DNA of 18,087 nucleotides from Anaerolineales bacterium (GTDB lineage Bacteria; Chloroflexota; Anaerolineae; 4572-78; J111): the NCBI GenBank assembly GCA_012032575.1, contig JAAUSP010000089.1, positions 1 to 18,087 of the forward strand. The letters run 5' to 3'. Below, piece by piece: positions 15,160 through 18,087 of this stretch. The notes under the pieces are model-generated. The model worked only from the letters and a program-made list of their open reading frames with translations. It was not told the origin of the DNA and searched no databases. Both the position numbers and the translations under genes were made by a program. Within the stretch, counting starts at the first letter, position 1, and each line of letters begins with the position of its first letter.

Positions 15160-18087
15160 ATGGGACTTACCAGACTTTCCATTCAACGCCCGCTGACCAT
15201 CCTGATGGTAATCCTGGGCTTCATCGTGCTGGGCTATCGCTCGCTGACCATGCTCCAGGTGGACCGGATGCCCAAAACCGACCTGCCTTACGTCTCGGTG
15301 GTGGTGATATACCCCGGCGCGTCGCCCGAAGATGTGGCCGACGAAGCCCTCAAACCGATTGAAGACGCCGTGGCCGGTATCTCCGGCATTGACGAGATTA
15401 CCTCACAGGCCAACGAGAACTTCGGCTATGTGCTGATTAAATTTAATGAAGGGGTCAACAGCGACCAGGCCGCCATTGATGTCTCGCGCGAAGTGGACAA
15501 GGTGCGCGGCGACCTGCCCGACGACGCCGAAGAACCGACCATCATCAAGGCCGACCTCAACGCCCAGCCGATTATGCAACTGGTGCTGAGCGGGTCGCTG
15601 GGCCACGCCCGTCAGACGGGCAGCGCCCTGTACGACCTGGCCGACAACGACCTCAAGCCGCGCCTGCAAACGGTCGCCGGGGTGGCCTCGGTGGCGATTG
15701 CCGGCGGGCGCGAGCGCGAAATCCAGGTTTACGCCGACCCGGCGCCAGTTGGCCGCTTACGACCTGTCACTGGAAAAGTCCAGCAGGCCCTGGCCCTGGA
15801 AAATGTCACCGTCCCGGTCGGCTCGATTGAGCAGGGACCGCAGAAAAACGCCATCCGCTCGGTCGGCGAGTTCACCAGTTTGCAGGATATTGAAGGCATC
15901 ATTGTCTCCGGCGGGGCGAACCCGCTGACGACGATGGGTTTGGGGCTACCGGCCAGCTTGCTGCCCAAAACGCCGTCGGGGATGGATACGAGCGGTCTGG
16001 TTTATCTGCGCGATGTGGCGACCGTGCAGGCAGGTTTCAAAGATACCAGCCGCCTGGTCCGCTATAACGGCCAGGCCGGGGTGCTGATTACCATTGTCAA
16101 AACCAGCGACGCCAACGCCATTACGACCGCCGACGAAGTGCGCCAGGTTGTGGAGCAGTTCAAGCCAACGCTGCCCGACGGCGCCAAACTGGACATCGTT
16201 ATTGACGATACCACCTTCACCCGCGAGTCGGTCAGCGCGGTCAGCGAAGACCTGCTGCTGGCGGTGCTGATCACCGGCGTGGTTATGCTGCTCTTCCTGC
16301 ATACCCTTAACAGCAGCATCATCGTTATGCTCTCCGTGCCCACCTCGATCATTGCCACCTTCCTGTTGATGTGGGCTTTTGGTTTCAGCCTGAACACCGT
16401 CACCCTGATGGCCCTGACCGTCGCCATCGGTATCCTGGTGGACGACTCGATTGTGGTGCTGGAAAACACCGAGCGCCACCTCAAGCTGCACAAAAAACCG
16501 CGCCAGGCCGCCCTCGACGGCCGGGCCGAAATCGGTATGGCGGCCATTACCATCACCCTGGTGATTGTGGTGGTCTACCTGCCGGTGGCCTTTATCAGCG
16601 GCATTGTCGGCCAGTTCTTCCGCTCCTATGGTATCACCATTGCCGTGGCGACTATTTTCTCGCTGCTCATCTCCTTCACCCTGACCCCCATGCTGGCGGC
16701 CTTCTGGCTCAAAGACGAAACCCGGCCCGAAAAACCGGCCAAAGGGGTGTGGCGGGTGGTTAACGTCCTGTGGCGGCCGTTCGGTTGGTTGTGGCAGCGT
16801 TTTATTCGCGGCTGGGAAGCGATGTTCACCGGCCTGTCGAATCTCTATGCCCTGATCCTGGGCCTGGCGCTCAAGAATGTCCTGACCCAATTCCTGGTGG
16901 TGGTCATCGCCGCTGTGGCCCTGGCCGCCGGGATTTACCTGGTGGTTGGGGGCGTGGTCGGTAACGAATTCCTGCCCCTGGAAGACGATGGCCGGATCAC
17001 GATTGGGGTCGAACTGCCCGCCGGCTCCAGCCTGGCCGCCACCGACCGGGCGGTGCAGCGTATCGAGCAAATTATCCGGGCGGAAGTCCCCGAAACGTCG
17101 CTGATTGTCTCCAACATCGGCACGGAATCGGGCAGCGCCCTGATTGCCAGCAGCGACAAGGCCAACTTCGCCACCGTTATCCTGCGCCTGGTGGACAAGG
17201 CCGAGCGTGACCGCAGCACCACCGACCTGGTCAACGCCCTGCGGCCCGCCCTGGCCCAGACGCCCGACGCCAAAGTTTCCTTTATGCTCAGTTCGTCGGT
17301 CAGCGGGATGAACCAGGACATCGAAATCCGGCTGTACGGGCCGGACCGGGAGGCTCTGATTGACCTGGCCAACCAGGCCGAATCGGCAATTCTGACGGTG
17401 TCGGGGGCGGTAGACCTGCGCAACACCGGGGCCGAACGCTCGCCCGAAACGCAGCTTGTGGTTGACCGCGGCCGGGCCAGAGATGTCGGTTTGACGCCGG
17501 GGCAGGTGCCCGGACGCTGCGCACGGCCGTCAACGGCAGCCAGGTGGGCGATTACCAGCCGGAAGGCCAGACCGAAAAGGTTGACCTGACCCTGCGTATG
17601 AACGACGACGCCCGCCGTGACCTGAAGCAACTGCTCGACCTGCCGCTGGGTTACGTCAACGACCAGGTGATTGTGGTGGGGCAGGTGGCCCAGGTGCAGG
17701 ATACCCTGGCCCCGGCCCGGCTCAGCCGCGCCAACCGCCAGTCCTCGCTGACCATCAAGGTTGGGTCCGCCGGACGGGCCAACGCCGACGTGACCAACGA
17801 CATTGAAGCCGCCCTGCGCACTCAAGTTGATTTCCCGGCCGGCTACGGCTTCCAATTCACCGGCCAGGCCGATTACCAGCGCCAATCGTTTCAGGATTTG
17901 ACCGGCGCGCTGGTGCTGTCCATCCTGTTGATTTATATGCTCCTGGTCGCCCTGTACCAGAGCTGGCTGCAGCCCCTGGCGATCATGTTCGCCCTGCCGG
18001 TGACGCTGGTTGGTGCGTTTGGCGGACTGTGGCTCACCGGCAACACCCTCAATGTGATGTCGCTACTGGGGATCAGTCAATGCTGGC
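15160..18087 (+). CDS. RND-family inner-membrane efflux transporter, HAE1-like, partial
   Basis: Proton-driven pump subunit, about 975 residues visible and cut by the window end. Visible parts: TM1 (about 11-30) after RLSIQRPLTI; porter domain (VVVIYPGASPEDVADEAL, DAVAGISGIDEITSQANENF); TM2-TM4 from about 363, with the proton-relay aspartates in GILVDDSIVVLENTERH (D428, D429); further TM helices; a second porter half (GNEFLPLEDDGRITIGVELP); and ALVLSILLIYMLLVALYQSW near the end. Two compensating shifts, an extra C near 15743-15746 and a lost A near 15773-15777, scramble about eleven residues. The alternative frame reads QLAAYDLSLEK. A one-base loss near 17506-17509 moves the frame; reading resumes as TLRTAVNGSQVGDYQPEGQT. 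The last bases (18075 on) do not match the expected MLxG segment and may hold another indel. GAGGA precedes the ATG. Confidence 0.92.

Noticed and set aside
15946..17070. 374-codon minus-strand open frame rich in Gly, His and Gln
   Set aside because: It is antisense to the strongly conserved RND transporter frame; its composition is typical of a GC-rich shadow and no family resemblance was seen.

Overview
The window looks like a piece of a mesophilic Chloroflexota genome, probably Anaerolineae-like. This is inferred from gene content, not from a marker gene. The clues are a very large MalT/LAL-type LuxR regulator, a membrane protein with a Thr-Pro-rich outer linker ending in an SH3b domain, a prokaryotic Ras-like GTPase, DUF4432 and URO-D-like sugar-locus enzymes, moderately high GC, and many short palindromic repeats between and inside genes.

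Region 1 (1-5821, all minus strand, read right to left) is a tightly packed signalling operon. It encodes a coiled-coil protein, a single-pass membrane protein (cytoplasmic 23-residue repeats and longin/roadblock-like domain, TM helix, PT-rich stalk, SH3b), a small GTPase, a free-standing PAS protein, a REC-GGDEF-EAL protein, and a six-TM PAS sensor cut by the window edge. Gaps are 3-22 bases and the last pair overlaps by 8 bases. I read it as one envelope-to-cytoplasm module joining a Ras-like switch to c-di-GMP turnover. It is the best candidate here for an undescribed system.

Region 2 (5822-10017) is a sugar-acid locus. A divergent promoter region separates a URO-D-superfamily protein (minus) from a DUF4432 aldose-epimerase-like protein (plus). 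Convergent to the latter is a wrecked YjhG/YagF-type D-xylonate dehydratase with a nonsense codon, a large internal deletion that removes the Fe-S ligands, a frameshift, and a palindromic element at its start codon.

Region 3 (10018-18087, plus strand) holds a LAL-type LuxR regulator carrying two palindromic insertions, a 115-base nested palindrome, a small conserved protein, a lipoprotein membrane-fusion protein and an RND transporter running off the right end. The last three form a likely efflux operon.

Two themes cut across the window. First, there are at least seven hairpin elements; five are built from short repeated words (GGATGAA, GTGTTGC and so on) and two of those lie inside one gene. 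Second, most genes outside about 2549-8652 carry one-base frameshifts, often in C or G runs. That pattern resembles uncorrected sequencing indels more than gene decay, so frameshifted genes are annotated here as single genes.
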